DNA from: Citricoccus muralis
Lineage (GTDB): Bacteria; Actinomycetota; Actinomycetes; Actinomycetales; Micrococcaceae
Assembly (NCBI RefSeq): GCF_029637705.1
Contig: NZ_CP121252.1
Location: forward strand, 310,001 to 374,000
Reading direction: 5' to 3'
Length of the DNA: 64,000 nucleotides
Of the stretch, positions 45,286-54,245 are shown in pieces. How positions within the stretch are numbered: the first letter of the stretch is position 1; the number at the start of each line of letters is the position of its first letter. A program made the position numbers and the translations under genes. The notes below the pieces were generated by a model. The model did no database searches and was not told the DNA's origin. It saw nothing but the letters and a program-made list of their open reading frames with translations.

Positions 45286-45318
45286 ACTTTTACCTCACGT
45301 TTACCTCACTTTTACCGG
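45286..45318. promoter_or_regulatory. Three 11-nt PHO-box-like direct repeats
   Basis: ACTTTTACCTC, ACGTTTACCTC and ACTTTTACCGG run head to tail with an exact 11-nt period. The TTTACCTC core equals that of the pstS PHO box (GTTTACCTCGA). The array overlaps the ackA stop and lies about 104 bases upstream of the DUF445 start, so DUF445 is the candidate target. Confidence 0.5.
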
Positions 45319-46466
45319 CGCAGAGCGAGCTCCACGGTGGCGGCGGCAATGGCTTGCTCCTCATCGGTGGGCGCGACGACGACGGGGATCCGGGACTCCG
45401 GCGTGGAAATGGTACGCACCGCATCCGAGCGCTGCGTATTCGCCTCCGCACTGTACTCCACGCCCAGGGCGCCGAGACGATCCAGCACCCGGGCGCGGAA
45501 CGGTGCGGCGTTCTCCCCAATGCCGGCGGTAAACACGATCGCCTGCGCGCCGTCGACCGCCACATGGTAACCACCGATGTACTTCGCCAGCCGATAAGAC
45601 GCCACCTGCAACCCGGCCTCGGCCTCCCGGTCGCCGGACTCCGCTGCCTCCAGCACCTGCCGCATATCCGTGTGCCCGGTCATGCCCAGCAGCCCGGATT
45701 CCTGGTTCAGCACCCGATCGATCTCCTCCACCGTGTAGCCGTGCGCGCTGCACAGGTGCGCGACGATCGAGGGGTCCAGGTCACCCGATCGGGTGCCCAT
45801 CACCAGCCCGGCCAGCGGCGTGTATCCCATGGAGGTGTCCACGGAGCGCCCGTCGCGGATCGCCGTCGCCGAGGCACCGTTGCCCAGGTGCAGGATGATC
45901 CCGCGGAACTCCTCGCGGGAAATGTTCAGGTGCTCGGCGGTCAGCCCGGTCACCAGGTCGTGGCTGGTGCCGTGGAACCCGTAGCGGCGGATCCCGTAGT
46001 CGGTGTACCACGTGGTGGGCACGGCGTACTGCCAGGCCTGCCTCGGCATGGTCTGGTGGAACGAGGTATCGAACACCACCACCTGCGGCAGGTCCGGCCA
46101 CTGGGCGCTCAGGGCGCGCAGTCCCTGCGCCGCCGGAGGGTTGTGCAGCGGGGCCAACGGGGCCAGCCGGTCGATAGCGCGAATCACTTCGGGCGTCACC
46201 AGGGCCGGGGCCGAGAAGCGTTCGCCGCCGTGCACCACCCGGTGGCCCGCGGCGTCGATGCTGCGTCCGTCCAGCACGTCCTCCAGTTCGGCGGCGACGT
46301 GCTCGAGGGCCTGGGCGTGGTCGGTGATAGCGGATCCGGGCTGGCCGATGCGCTCGATGAGTCCCTTCGCCACCACCGGTTCTGCCGTATCGACGCCGTC
46401 GTCGGTGAGCTCACGCAGCTGGTATTTCAACGACGACGAACCGGAATTGATGACGAGAATCAGCAT
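45312..46466 (-). CDS. ackA: Acetate kinase
   Basis: 384 residues, family length. ILVINSGSSSLKYQL at the start, AAGHRVVHGGERFS, VVVFDTSFHQTMP, IILHLGNGASATAI and FTAGIGENAAPFRARV are all AckA signatures. It makes ATP and acetate from acetyl phosphate. The partner pta lies about 4.7 kb away on the same strand rather than adjacent. It is divergent from the TPP riboswitch. Confidence 0.96.
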   Translation of the reverse strand: MLILVINSGSSSLKYQLRELTDDGVDTAEPVVAKGLIERIGQPGSAITDHAQALEHVAAELEDVLDGRSIDAAGHRVVHGGERFSAPALVTPEVIRAIDRLAPLAPLHNPPAAQGLRALSAQWPDLPQVVVFDTSFHQTMPRQAWQYAVPTTWYTDYGIRRYGFHGTSHDLVTGLTAEHLNISREEFRGIILHLGNGASATAIRDGRSVDTSMGYTPLAGLVMGTRSGDLDPSIVAHLCSAHGYTVEEIDRVLNQESGLLGMTGHTDMRQVLEAAESGDREAEAGLQVASYRLAKYIGGYHVAVDGAQAIVFTAGIGENAAPFRARVLDRLGALGVEYSAEANTQRSDAVRTISTPESRIPVVVAPTDEEQAIAAATVELALRR

Positions 46467-46558
46467 GGCGCTCCTTGAGGGGGGTCGGGCGGGACCGGCC
46501 GGGCCGGGTGGGTGTCTGGCACCAGTGTAGGGCGGGAAGCGCTGCGCTACACTGGGCC

Positions 46559-46638
46559 GCGGACACGGGGTGCGCGAAGGGCGCTGAGATCACACCCGTG
46601 GAACCTGATCTAGCTCGAACTAGCGAAGGGATGTCCGC
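46559..46638 (+). ncRNA. TPP (THI-box) riboswitch
   Basis: The conserved core is complete: GGGGTGC (46567-46573), CTGAGA (46584-46589), ACCC (46594-46597), GAACCTGATC (46601-46610), a CTAG-CTCGAA-CTAG hairpin (46610-46623) and GCGAAGGGA (46623-46631 region). P1 is a perfect 7-bp pairing of GCGGACA (46559-46565) with TGTCCGC (46632-46638). The start codon of the transporter gene is the very next base, and the AAGGGA in the conserved 3' core is also its Shine-Dalgarno. Binding of thiamine pyrophosphate should therefore block translation directly. Confidence 0.95.
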
Positions 46639-48072
46639 ATGACTTCCGTTTCTGACCCCGTTTCTGACCCGGGGCTATCGCACCCGGCCCTGCGCGCAGG
46701 GGTGGTGGGTAATGGGATCGACAATATCCACGTCTTTCTCCCCGTGACGGCGCTGGCCCCGGCCATGCTGGTGCTCGCCGGCCCCGGGGCCGCAGCCTCC
46801 ACCGGCGCGCTGATCATGGTGGCCATGCTGCTGGGCCGGCCCCTCGGCGGGATCATTTTCGGTCGGATTTCCGACCGGCTCGGCCGCACCCGCACCACCC
46901 GGATCGCCATCGCCGGTACCGCAGCCTGCGCGCTCGCCATCGCGGTGATGCCCACCCACGAGCTACTCGGCCCGGGCACGGTGGCGCTGATTCTGGCACT
47001 GCGGTTTATCGGCGGCATTTTCGTGGCGGGTGAATATTCTGCCGCGATTCCGCTGGCCATGGAGTGGTCGTCGGGGCGGCGTCGCGGACTGATGAGCGGT
47101 CTGATTCTGTCGATGGCGCCCTGGGCGCAGGCCACGATTGCGTTTTCGGTGGCGGGGCTGCTCGCGGTGCTCGGCCCGGACCAGTACGCCGCGTGGGGGT
47201 GGCGGCTGCTGTTCGGCATCGGTGCCGGACTGTCCATCGGGATGCTGATCTACTACCGCCGTCATGTGGTGGATGCCCCGGTGTTCCACCGCCACGCTCA
47301 TCAGGTGCGCGCTACGGAGACGGGGAACCAGGGCGCGGCGCCGAACGCCGGGAGAACCGGGATGCGGGCGCTGCTGATGGGCCGGTGGGCGGGTGCTTTT
47401 TGGCAGGTGTTCGCGATGATGACCGGGCTCTGGCTGCTCACCAACACCACGGTGCTGTTGCTCACGGAGCGATTGTCTACCGATTCGGGGCTGAACCCGA
47501 CGGCGGTGCCCGTGGTGATGGGGCTGGCCTCGGTGGCGCAGGCGATCGTGATGGCGGTGGCCGGGCACCTCTCCACTGGGGTGGGTCGGCGCACCCTGTT
47601 CCTGTGCTGGGGCGCGGTGGCAGCCGTGGTCGGGCCGGGACTGTGGTGGCTCACCGTGCACGCTGCATCGTGGGAAATGGCGGCGGCCGGGGCGGCCGTG
47701 CTGCAGGTGGTCACCGTGTCGGCGTATGGGCCGGTGGCTGCGTATTTGTCCGAGCGGTTCCCCACTGCGGTGCGCTCCACCGGGTACGGTGCCGGCTACA
47801 GTCTCTCGCTGGTGCTGCCGGCGCTGTACCCGTTTTATCTGCCCTGGCTGGAGCCGCTGCTGGGCCGCCACGGATCGGTGATGGCGCTGTTGAGTCTGGG
47901 CGGGGTGTTGCTGATGATCGGTGCCGCACTCGGGCCGCGGCTGGGACCGGGCGAGCTGGACGACGATCTCGATGCCGTCGCCTATCGCAGTGCTGGACTG
48001 GCTGGACCGGCTGCTCAGCCTTCGCCGCGGATGGCGTCCAGGGGTGAGCCCAGCATCAGCAGCACCACGTAG
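46639..48072 (+). CDS. MFS transporter under TPP-riboswitch control (thiamine or precursor uptake)
   Basis: 477 residues with 12 helices. It begins with a short cytosolic leader, then GVVGNGIDNIHVFLPVTALAP. The metabolite:H+ symporter mark GRPLGGIIFGRISDRLGRTRTT (split: GRPLGGIIFGRISD, RLGRTRTT) lies in loop 2-3, and ERFPTAVRSTGYGAGYSLSL near helix 10. The ATG abuts the riboswitch. Thiamine, HMP or a thiazole is the likely substrate because repression by TPP is predicted; the protein family itself does not reveal this. Its last 58 bases overlap the convergent DUF3817 gene. Confidence 0.88.
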   Translation: MTSVSDPVSDPGLSHPALRAGVVGNGIDNIHVFLPVTALAPAMLVLAGPGAAASTGALIMVAMLLGRPLGGIIFGRISDRLGRTRTTRIAIAGTAACALAIAVMPTHELLGPGTVALILALRFIGGIFVAGEYSAAIPLAMEWSSGRRRGLMSGLILSMAPWAQATIAFSVAGLLAVLGPDQYAAWGWRLLFGIGAGLSIGMLIYYRRHVVDAPVFHRHAHQVRATETGNQGAAPNAGRTGMRALLMGRWAGAFWQVFAMMTGLWLLTNTTVLLLTERLSTDSGLNPTAVPVVMGLASVAQAIVMAVAGHLSTGVGRRTLFLCWGAVAAVVGPGLWWLTVHAASWEMAAAGAAVLQVVTVSAYGPVAAYLSERFPTAVRSTGYGAGYSLSLVLPALYPFYLPWLEPLLGRHGSVMALLSLGGVLLMIGAALGPRLGPGELDDDLDAVAYRSAGLAGPAAQPSPRMASRGEPSISSTT

Positions 48073-48503
48073 ACCACCACCACCGCGGCCAGGGCCACCA
48101 CACCGCTGAGCACCGGGTGGGTGAGGACGACGCGCATCAGCCGGTCGTGCCAGCTGCGGTCACGCGGGTCATCGGTGGCGGTGCGCCGCCAGGCGCCGTC
48201 GAGCAGTCCGCGTCGGGTCAACCACCGTTCCACGGGCACCGTGGCGTAGGGGACGACGGCGCTGCCGATCGCCAGGGCCGCTGCTTTCGGGCTCCACCGC
48301 TGGTTTTTCGACACCAGCACGGCGGTGGTCGCGTAGGAGAGGAACACGAATCCGTGAATGCCGCCGCCGAGGGTGACCGCGAGGTCCCAGCCCAGGCTCG
48401 CGCGCAGAATCAGCCCCGCGATCAGCAAGGTCCAGGAGCCGGCCTCGGCGATGGCTAGGGTGCGGAACAGGGTGTGCGGCGTGCGAAACACGGGACTCCT
48501 CAT
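48015..48503 (-). CDS. DUF3817 integral membrane protein
   Basis: 162 residues from the ATG at 48501-48503. About four membrane helices, with FRTLAIAEAGSWTLLIAGLI and GGGIHGFVFLSYATTAVLV matching the DUF3817 core (conserved Glu and Gly-x-x-His). An additional C-terminal helix (VVALAAVVVVYVVLLML) follows a charged DDPRDRSWHDRL loop. Function unknown. The 3' end overlaps the transporter gene on the other strand. Confidence 0.8.
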   Translation of the reverse strand: MRSPVFRTPHTLFRTLAIAEAGSWTLLIAGLILRASLGWDLAVTLGGGIHGFVFLSYATTAVLVSKNQRWSPKAAALAIGSAVVPYATVPVERWLTRRGLLDGAWRRTATDDPRDRSWHDRLMRVVLTHPVLSGVVALAAVVVVYVVLLMLGSPLDAIRGEG

Positions 48504-48674
48504 CGGGTGCGGCGGCGGTGCGGTGCGGCGACGTCCCTGGCAGTCTACGGTCCGGGCGGGTGACCACCGGCATCGAGCCGACCGTGTTCGCGTAGGGCCA
48601 GAACTCATCCGATTCCGCCGCGGCTCCGAACCCCTGGTGACAGCACCGGTGGTGGCCTGCACTAGGCTGAGAGG

Positions 48675-49235
48675 ATGAGCGAACCCGTGAACGAGCGACT
48701 CCGGGAGCTGTTGGCGCAGTGCGCCGAGGGCAACCAGGACGCTTTTCGGGCGCTCTACGATCATCTTGCCCCCGTGGTGTTCGGTGTGGCGCTGCGCGTG
48801 TTGCGCGATCGCAGCCTGGCCGAAGAGACCGCACAGGAGGTGTTGCTCACCGTGTGGCGCACCGCCGATCGGTTCGACCCAGCGCGCGGCTCCGTGCTGG
48901 GCTGGGCGTCGACGATGAGCCACCGGCGCGCCGTCGACGTCGTGAGATCCGTGCAGTCTCAACGGCGTCGGGATCATGCCGAGGGTGTCCGCAGTGCGGT
49001 ACCCGTGGCTGCGGAGGTGGAGGAGATGGTGGTGATGGGCGACGACGCCGCCGCGGTGCGCCGCTGCCTCGAGGGGCTCAGCACACCCGAGCGCGAGGCC
49101 GTGCAGCTGGCCTACTATCAGGGGCGCAGCTACCGTGAGGTGGCCCAGGAGTCCGGTACTCCCGAGGGCACCGTGAAGTCCCGCATCCGCACCGCATTGA
49201 AACGATTGGCTGCCTGTTTGGGGGTGAGACGATGA
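48675..49235 (+). CDS. sigK: ECF sigma factor SigK
   Basis: 186 residues. Region 2: DAFRALYDHLAPVVFGVALR, then RDRSLAEETAQEVLLTVWR. Region 4: GLSTPEREAVQLAYYQGRSY, then REVAQESGTPEGTVKSRIRTALKRL. It matches actinobacterial SigK in size and gene order, with the RskA-like anti-sigma factor starting inside its stop codon (4-base overlap). It is held inactive by RskA until regulated proteolysis. In mycobacteria it drives mpt70/83-type genes; none are seen here. Confidence 0.9.
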   Translation: MSEPVNERLRELLAQCAEGNQDAFRALYDHLAPVVFGVALRVLRDRSLAEETAQEVLLTVWRTADRFDPARGSVLGWASTMSHRRAVDVVRSVQSQRRRDHAEGVRSAVPVAAEVEEMVVMGDDAAAVRRCLEGLSTPEREAVQLAYYQGRSYREVAQESGTPEGTVKSRIRTALKRLAACLGVRR

Positions 49236-49972
49236 CCGACCGCGACGACGCACGCGACGAACAGCTCGACCGCGACGAACGCGACCGCGCCGCCGAGCTG
49301 CTGGGCGTCTGGGCGGTGGACGCCGTCGACCCCGAGGAGCGCGCCCTGGTGGAACGGGTGCTGGCCCGGGACCCGCAACTGCGGGCCGAGGCCGATGAGC
49401 TGCACCGGGTCACCGATCGGCTCGCCGTCTCCGCGGCCGTGGAGCCACCGGCATCCCTGCGCGAATCGGTGCTGGGGGCGATCAGCGCTGAGCCAGAACA
49501 GCCAGAACAGCCGTCGCGCCGCTGGGCCTGGGCGCTGGCCGCCGCCGCTGCGGTGTGCCTAGCGATCGGCGGCTGGTGGGGGATCACCGCGCTGAACCAG
49601 GATGCCATCACCGACCAGGACCAATACACCGCCGTCGAGCAGGTGCTGCAGGACCCGGCCGCCCAGCATTTGACCGCCGAGCTGCCCGAGCAGGGCACCC
49701 TCGAGATCGCCCTGGGTCCCGACGGCACCGGGGTGCTCACCGGGCGCAGCGTCCCCAGCCCCGGCGAGGAGCGCGCCTACCAATTGTGGACCATCGACGG
49801 CGACGACGCCCCGGCCTCGCACGGTCTGGTGGAGATTCACGACGGGCGCGTGCTCATGCCGCTGGACGGCGTGCCGGCCGGTGCGGTCGTGGCGCTGACG
49901 GTGGAGCCCGCAGGCGGTTCGGAGCAGCCCACCACCGATCCGATCCTCGCCGTCGAGACGCAGTCCAGCTAA
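49232..49972 (+). CDS. rskA: Anti-sigma-K factor RskA
   Basis: 246 residues. The N-terminal ~75 residues form the cytosolic sigma-binding part (ELLGVWAVDAVDPEERALVE). One membrane helix lies at about 93-112 (WAWALAAAAAVCLAIGGWWG). The extracytoplasmic RskA domain includes YQLWTIDGDDAPASHGLVEI and a VALTVEPAGGSEQPT segment typical of the family. It sequesters SigK at the membrane and is overlapped by sigK. Confidence 0.9.
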   Translation: MTDRDDARDEQLDRDERDRAAELLGVWAVDAVDPEERALVERVLARDPQLRAEADELHRVTDRLAVSAAVEPPASLRESVLGAISAEPEQPEQPSRRWAWALAAAAAVCLAIGGWWGITALNQDAITDQDQYTAVEQVLQDPAAQHLTAELPEQGTLEIALGPDGTGVLTGRSVPSPGEERAYQLWTIDGDDAPASHGLVEIHDGRVLMPLDGVPAGAVVALTVEPAGGSEQPTTDPILAVETQSS

Positions 49973-50056
49973 GCCCCAGCAACACCCTGATCAGCCCAGC
50001 CCCGGCGAGCCCTGACCACCCCTGGCCGAAACCGCCCCGGCGAGTAGACTGGTGAC

Positions 50057-51082
50057 ATGGGACACATTGTGGTGGGAATTGACGGATCCGAGAACAGTCT
50101 GCACGCCTTCGACCATGCCCTGACCCTGGCCCGGGGCCGCAACGCCGCCCTGGAAGCGGTCGCCGCCTACACTGAGCCCGGCTACGGGTACACCCCCGCG
50201 GCCGCCTCGGCCTCCCGGGCCGGAGACGCCCGTACCCTGGCCCGGGCCGCCCTCGATGAGACGGTCGCCTCGGCCGGGCTCAGCGAGGACGAAGAACGCC
50301 GGGTCACCACCACCGTGGTGGAGGGCGATGCTGCCAAGGCCCTGATCGAAGCCTCCGCCACCGCCGATCTCACCGTGGTGGGTCAGCGCGGTCGCGGCCG
50401 GATTTCGGGCCGGTTCATGGGAAGCGTGTCCTCCTCGGTGGCCGCCCACGGGCAGTGCCCCACCCTGGTGATCCCGGGACACACTGGACCCCACGACGAC
50501 GCAGAGCCCAGTTCGGCGGCAGACCCGCTCAGCGAAGATCTGAAAGCCGCACTCGATGCAGCCGCGGCCGAGCGCGGAGACGGACTGGCCCGCGGCGCCC
50601 ACGCCTCCGCGGATGCCGGCGACGACGTCGAGAAGATGCTGGACTTCTCCGGCAGCGTAGTGGTCGGGACTGACCTGCAGGCCGAACCGATCACCCTGGC
50701 CCTGGTGGCCGCGGAGTACGCCCAGCAGCTGGGCCACACTCTCACCCTGGTGGCCGCGCATCGGTTCTCCGCCACGGCGTGGGGTCCGGTGTCACCCATC
50801 TACGGGGCGCAGGTGCCCCAGATGCGCCGCGATTTCGCCGACCGGCTCGCCCTGATCGCGGGCAAGGTGGCCGAGAAAACCTCGGTTCCGGTGCGTTGGC
50901 GGTTCTTCGACGCCGCCCCCGCCACCGCCCTGGGAGCCGCCTCGGCCACCGCGCCGCTCGTCGTGGTGGGCACCCGCGGCCGCGGCGGATTCGCCGGACT
51001 GCTGCTGGGTTCCGTGAGTCAGTCGCTACTCAACCGCACCGATGCACCGGTGCTGGTGGTCCCGCACACCCGGGAGAACTGA
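50057..51082 (+). CDS. Universal stress protein with two Usp domains
   Basis: 341 residues. Domain 1 (about 1-150) starts HIVVGIDGSENS and ends in VVGQRGRGRISGRFMGSVSS. Domain 2 (about 195-340) ends VVGTRGRGGFAGLLLGSVSQS. Both have the G-x2-G-x9-G-[S/T] ATP-binding motif. Domain 2 opens with SVVVGTDLQAEP, a weaker nucleotide motif. Such tandem Usps usually bind ATP and respond to stress or hypoxia in actinobacteria. A second two-domain Usp is at 55136. Confidence 0.9.
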   Translation: MGHIVVGIDGSENSLHAFDHALTLARGRNAALEAVAAYTEPGYGYTPAAASASRAGDARTLARAALDETVASAGLSEDEERRVTTTVVEGDAAKALIEASATADLTVVGQRGRGRISGRFMGSVSSSVAAHGQCPTLVIPGHTGPHDDAEPSSAADPLSEDLKAALDAAAAERGDGLARGAHASADAGDDVEKMLDFSGSVVVGTDLQAEPITLALVAAEYAQQLGHTLTLVAAHRFSATAWGPVSPIYGAQVPQMRRDFADRLALIAGKVAEKTSVPVRWRFFDAAPATALGAASATAPLVVVGTRGRGGFAGLLLGSVSQSLLNRTDAPVLVVPHTREN

Positions 51083-51127
51083 GCCGGGTCAGCCCAGCCC
51101 AGCTAGTTCACCCTTGTTCAGCCCTGT

Positions 51128-53197
51128 TCAGCCCTGTGCCTGAATGGCGGTGATCGCGACCGTGTTCACGATGTCGTCCACCGTGCAGCCTCGGGACAGG
51201 TCGTTGACGGGCTTGTTCAACCCCTGCAACACCGGGCCCACCGCCACCGCGCCTGAGGACTGCTGCACCGCCTTATAGGTGTTGTTGCCGGTGTTGAGGT
51301 CCGGGAAAATGAACACCGTGGCCTGCCCGGCCACCTCCGACCCCGGCATCTTCGACGCGGCCACCGAAGCAGACACCGCGGCGTCGTACTGCAGCGGCCC
51401 GTCCACCTTCAGCTCCGGGTGCTGAGTGCGCACCAGCTCGGTGGCCTCGCGCACCTTGTCTACCGCCTCGCCCGATCCGGAGGCGCCCGTCGAGTACGAC
51501 AGCATCGCCACCCGCGGGTCGACGCCGAACTGGGCGGCCGTCAGTGACGACGCGTACGCAATATCCGCCAGTTGTTCCGCATTCGGATCCGGGTTCACCG
51601 CGCAGTCGCCGTACACCAGCGCCCGGTCCGGCAACAGCATGAAGAAGACGGAGGAGACGATCGATACCCCGGGGCGGGTCTTGACGAACTCCAGCGCCGG
51701 GCGGATCGTGTTCGCCGTCGTGTGCGCCGCCCCCGACACCATGCCGTCGACGTCGCCGAGCTGCACCATCATCGTGCCGAAATACGCACCCTCGACCATC
51801 ACCTCGCGTGCCCGTTCCAGGTCCACCCCGCGGTGGGCGCGCAACCGGGCATACTCCTCGGCGTAGCGCTCGCGGTCCACGGCGTCGGCCGGATCCACCA
51901 GCTCGAGCCCGGTCAGGTCCACACCCTCCTGAGCGGCGATCTCCCGCACCCGCGCCAGGTCACCGAGCACCACCAGCTCACACACGTCACGACGGCGCAA
52001 GATCTCCGCGGCGCGCAGAATCCGAGGGTCCTCGCCCTCGGGCAGCACAATCCGTTTCCGATCCGCCCCTGCTCGGGAGATCAGCTGGTGCAGGAACCGC
52101 AACGGGGTCACCCGGGTGGGTCGGCTCAGCTCGATCCGGCTGAGCAGCTCATCGGCGTTCACCCGCTGATGCCAGGCCCCCAGTGCGGCGGCGGTTTTAC
52201 GGGGCTGTGCGGAGGAGAGCTCCGAGCGCACCGATGCCACCTGCTGGGCGGTGCCAAACGTGTCCGCAAACGAGATGAACACCGGGAATGGGGCGTGGGC
52301 GTACAGCCGCTGAATGTGCAGGTTCGGCTCGATCCCGTTGGTGAGAATCATGCCCGCCGGCACCGGGAACTCCGGCGTCAGCGACGACGCTACCGTGGCC
52401 AGCACCGCATCCGAGCGGTCACCGGACACGATCACCAGCGCCCCCTCCTGCAGGATCTGCAGGAAGTTTCCGCCCTCCATCGACACGGCTTTCACCTCGG
52501 AGACATCGCGGTCCAGGTGCTCGGAACCGGCCACCTGCTGCAGTTTCAGTGCGTCCGCAATTTCCGCCACCGAGGGCAGGCTCAGCTCGGCCAGCTCGGG
52601 GAGCACGTAGACGGTGCGGCGGTGCTTGCCCGGGCGGATCGCCTGCGAGATCTCCTCGATCCGGGCCGGATCGGCGCGGTTGACGATCACGGAGAGCAGG
52701 TCCACCCCGGCGTCGTCGAGGGTGTGCCGGGTCAGGTCTACCGCGTCAGCAGTCTCAGCCGGGTCGAGTCCAACCGCGGGCACCACCGCCACCACCGCGG
52801 CGTTCAGATTCCGTGCCAGCTCCGCATTCAGCTCCACTTCAGCCGCAGATTCGGCGGTCACCAGGTCGGTTCCCTCCACCACGACGACGTCGCATGCGGC
52901 ACTGATCTGTTCGTACAGGGCGACGCTGCGTTCCTGGATCTCCTCGTGCCGCCCCGCCGTCATCAGGGAACGCGCCCCGGCGGCGGTCATCCCACCGCGG
53001 GCCAGCTCCGCGCTGAGCCGAAACTGCTCGCGCATCAGCAGCACCATCGGGTCACTGTCGACGTCGTCTCCGGGCACCACGGGCCGGAAGTAGCCGATCG
53101 ATCCGGAGCGTTTGTACAGCGAGTCCGCCAATCCGAGGCTGACCAGCGACTTTCCGGCCCCGGCGGTGGTGGTGGCAACGAAGATTCCCTGACCCAT
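51128..53197 (-). CDS. pta: Phosphate acetyltransferase, long form
   Basis: 689 residues, the long Pta type. The N-terminal P-loop/BioD-like domain (GQGIFVATTTAGAGKSLVSLGL) is followed by a DRTGG-type middle domain (LVIVSGDRSDAVLATV), then the catalytic PTA domain with SRAGADRKRIVLPEGEDPRILRAA (split: SRAGADRKRIVLPEGE, DPRILRAA), AAHTTANTIRPAL and FPDLNTGNNTYK. It interconverts acetyl-CoA and acetyl phosphate with AckA. I chose the ATG at 53195-53197 (MGQGIF); the upstream start adds seven non-conserved residues. Confidence 0.95.
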   Translation of the reverse strand: MGQGIFVATTTAGAGKSLVSLGLADSLYKRSGSIGYFRPVVPGDDVDSDPMVLLMREQFRLSAELARGGMTAAGARSLMTAGRHEEIQERSVALYEQISAACDVVVVEGTDLVTAESAAEVELNAELARNLNAAVVAVVPAVGLDPAETADAVDLTRHTLDDAGVDLLSVIVNRADPARIEEISQAIRPGKHRRTVYVLPELAELSLPSVAEIADALKLQQVAGSEHLDRDVSEVKAVSMEGGNFLQILQEGALVIVSGDRSDAVLATVASSLTPEFPVPAGMILTNGIEPNLHIQRLYAHAPFPVFISFADTFGTAQQVASVRSELSSAQPRKTAAALGAWHQRVNADELLSRIELSRPTRVTPLRFLHQLISRAGADRKRIVLPEGEDPRILRAAEILRRRDVCELVVLGDLARVREIAAQEGVDLTGLELVDPADAVDRERYAEEYARLRAHRGVDLERAREVMVEGAYFGTMMVQLGDVDGMVSGAAHTTANTIRPALEFVKTRPGVSIVSSVFFMLLPDRALVYGDCAVNPDPNAEQLADIAYASSLTAAQFGVDPRVAMLSYSTGASGSGEAVDKVREATELVRTQHPELKVDGPLQYDAAVSASVAASKMPGSEVAGQATVFIFPDLNTGNNTYKAVQQSSGAVAVGPVLQGLNKPVNDLSRGCTVDDIVNTVAITAIQAQG

Positions 53198-53268
53198 GCG
53201 TTCCACTATAGGTGTCACCCGGGGCTCGACGGTGTTACTGGGGACACCCGATCAGGCACACTGGGGGA

Positions 53269-53616
53269 ATGATCGTTGCATTCTCTGTTTCTGTGTCCGG
53301 CCAGGGCTCCGCGGGCCCCGATGCTGCCTCCGGTTCTGCCGACGGCACCGCCGAGGGGTCGGTGAGCCACGCGGTGGCCGCGGCCGTCGAGGTGGTGCGC
53401 GGCTCCGGGCTGGACCACCGCACGTCCTCGATGTTCACCGAGATCGAGGGGGAGTGGGACGAGGTGATGGCGGTGGTGAAGAACGCTGTCGACGCCGTCG
53501 CCCCCTATGGCGCCCGGATTTCCCTGGTGCTGAAGGCCGACATTCGCCCCGGTCGCACCGGTGAGATCGAGCACAAGATTGCCCGGGTGGAACAAGCCCT
53601 GGCCGAGCGGCCGTGA
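53269..53616 (+). CDS. Thiamine-binding protein, MTH1187/YkoF-like
   Basis: 115 residues. It begins MIVAFSVSVSGQG and has SVSHAVAAAVEVVRGSGLDH and TEIEGEWDEVMAVVKNAVDAV, the MTH1187/DUF77 pattern of small ferredoxin-like proteins, some of which bind thiamine. A ~20-residue Gly/Ser/Ala insertion (about 12-30) is unusual. The ATG has GGGGGA just upstream. Its stop overlaps the GNAT start. There is no riboswitch in front. Confidence 0.85.
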   Translation: MIVAFSVSVSGQGSAGPDAASGSADGTAEGSVSHAVAAAVEVVRGSGLDHRTSSMFTEIEGEWDEVMAVVKNAVDAVAPYGARISLVLKADIRPGRTGEIEHKIARVEQALAERP

Positions 53617-54245
53617 CGTTCCGGTCTGTGAGGTTCGGACGCCGACGCCGCGGTGAGCCGCGCACCCCGGGGGAGTCCCGGTACTACGTGCGTGCGGCCG
53701 ACCCCGCGGATCTACCCGCCGTGCTGGCGATGAAGCTGGCCAGTTGGCGCGAGGCCTACGGTGAGCTGCGCGACGCCGAATTTTTCGACCGCGCCGAGGC
53801 CACCCTCGAACAGCAGGTCGAGCATTGGGCCGGGCTGCAGCACCGCGGCACCGGGATGTGGCTGGCCGAAGACCTCACCGATCGCGTGGTCGGAATGGCC
53901 TCGCTCGATCCGGGCGAGACTGGCGAGCTGGGCGAATCAGGCGCGCCGGGACCAGCCCAGCTGACCACCCTGTACGTGTTGGCGGAGGCCCAGGGCACCG
54001 GGGTGGCCGACGCTCTGCTGCGCGCCGCCCTGAACCACGCGGCGCCGAGCCTCACTCCCGACCCAGCCCTACCCGACTCACCCTTACCCGACGTCGTGCT
54101 CACCGTGCTGGAAAACAACCCGCGCGCCATCGCGTTCTACACCCGGCACGGATTCGAACAGGTCGGTGAACCCACCGAGATGACCGGGCCCTGGGCTGGA
54201 TTGCGCGAAATCCGCATGGTGCGCCGCGGGGACCGCTCATGGTGA
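53613..54245 (+). CDS. GNAT-family N-acetyltransferase
   Basis: 210 residues. YYVRAADPADLPAVLAMKLASWREAYG begins the GNAT fold (split: YYVRAADPADLPAVLA, MKLASWREAYG). The acetyl-CoA loop is LYVLAEAQGTGVADALLRAAL (Q/R-x-x-G-x-G/A as AQGTGVA), and LENNPRAIAFYTRHGFEQVG closes it. Substrate unknown. The N-terminal ~20 residues are very basic. It starts with a GTG overlapping the upstream stop and overlaps the next gene by 7 bases, so the three genes from 53269 are coupled. Confidence 0.9.
   Translation: MTFRSVRFGRRRRGEPRTPGESRYYVRAADPADLPAVLAMKLASWREAYGELRDAEFFDRAEATLEQQVEHWAGLQHRGTGMWLAEDLTDRVVGMASLDPGETGELGESGAPGPAQLTTLYVLAEAQGTGVADALLRAALNHAAPSLTPDPALPDSPLPDVVLTVLENNPRAIAFYTRHGFEQVGEPTEMTGPWAGLREIRMVRRGDRSW

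Noticed and set aside
51572-53272. 566-codon plus-strand frame
   Set aside because: Antisense to pta, with no recognisable domain and Arg/His/Gln-rich composition.
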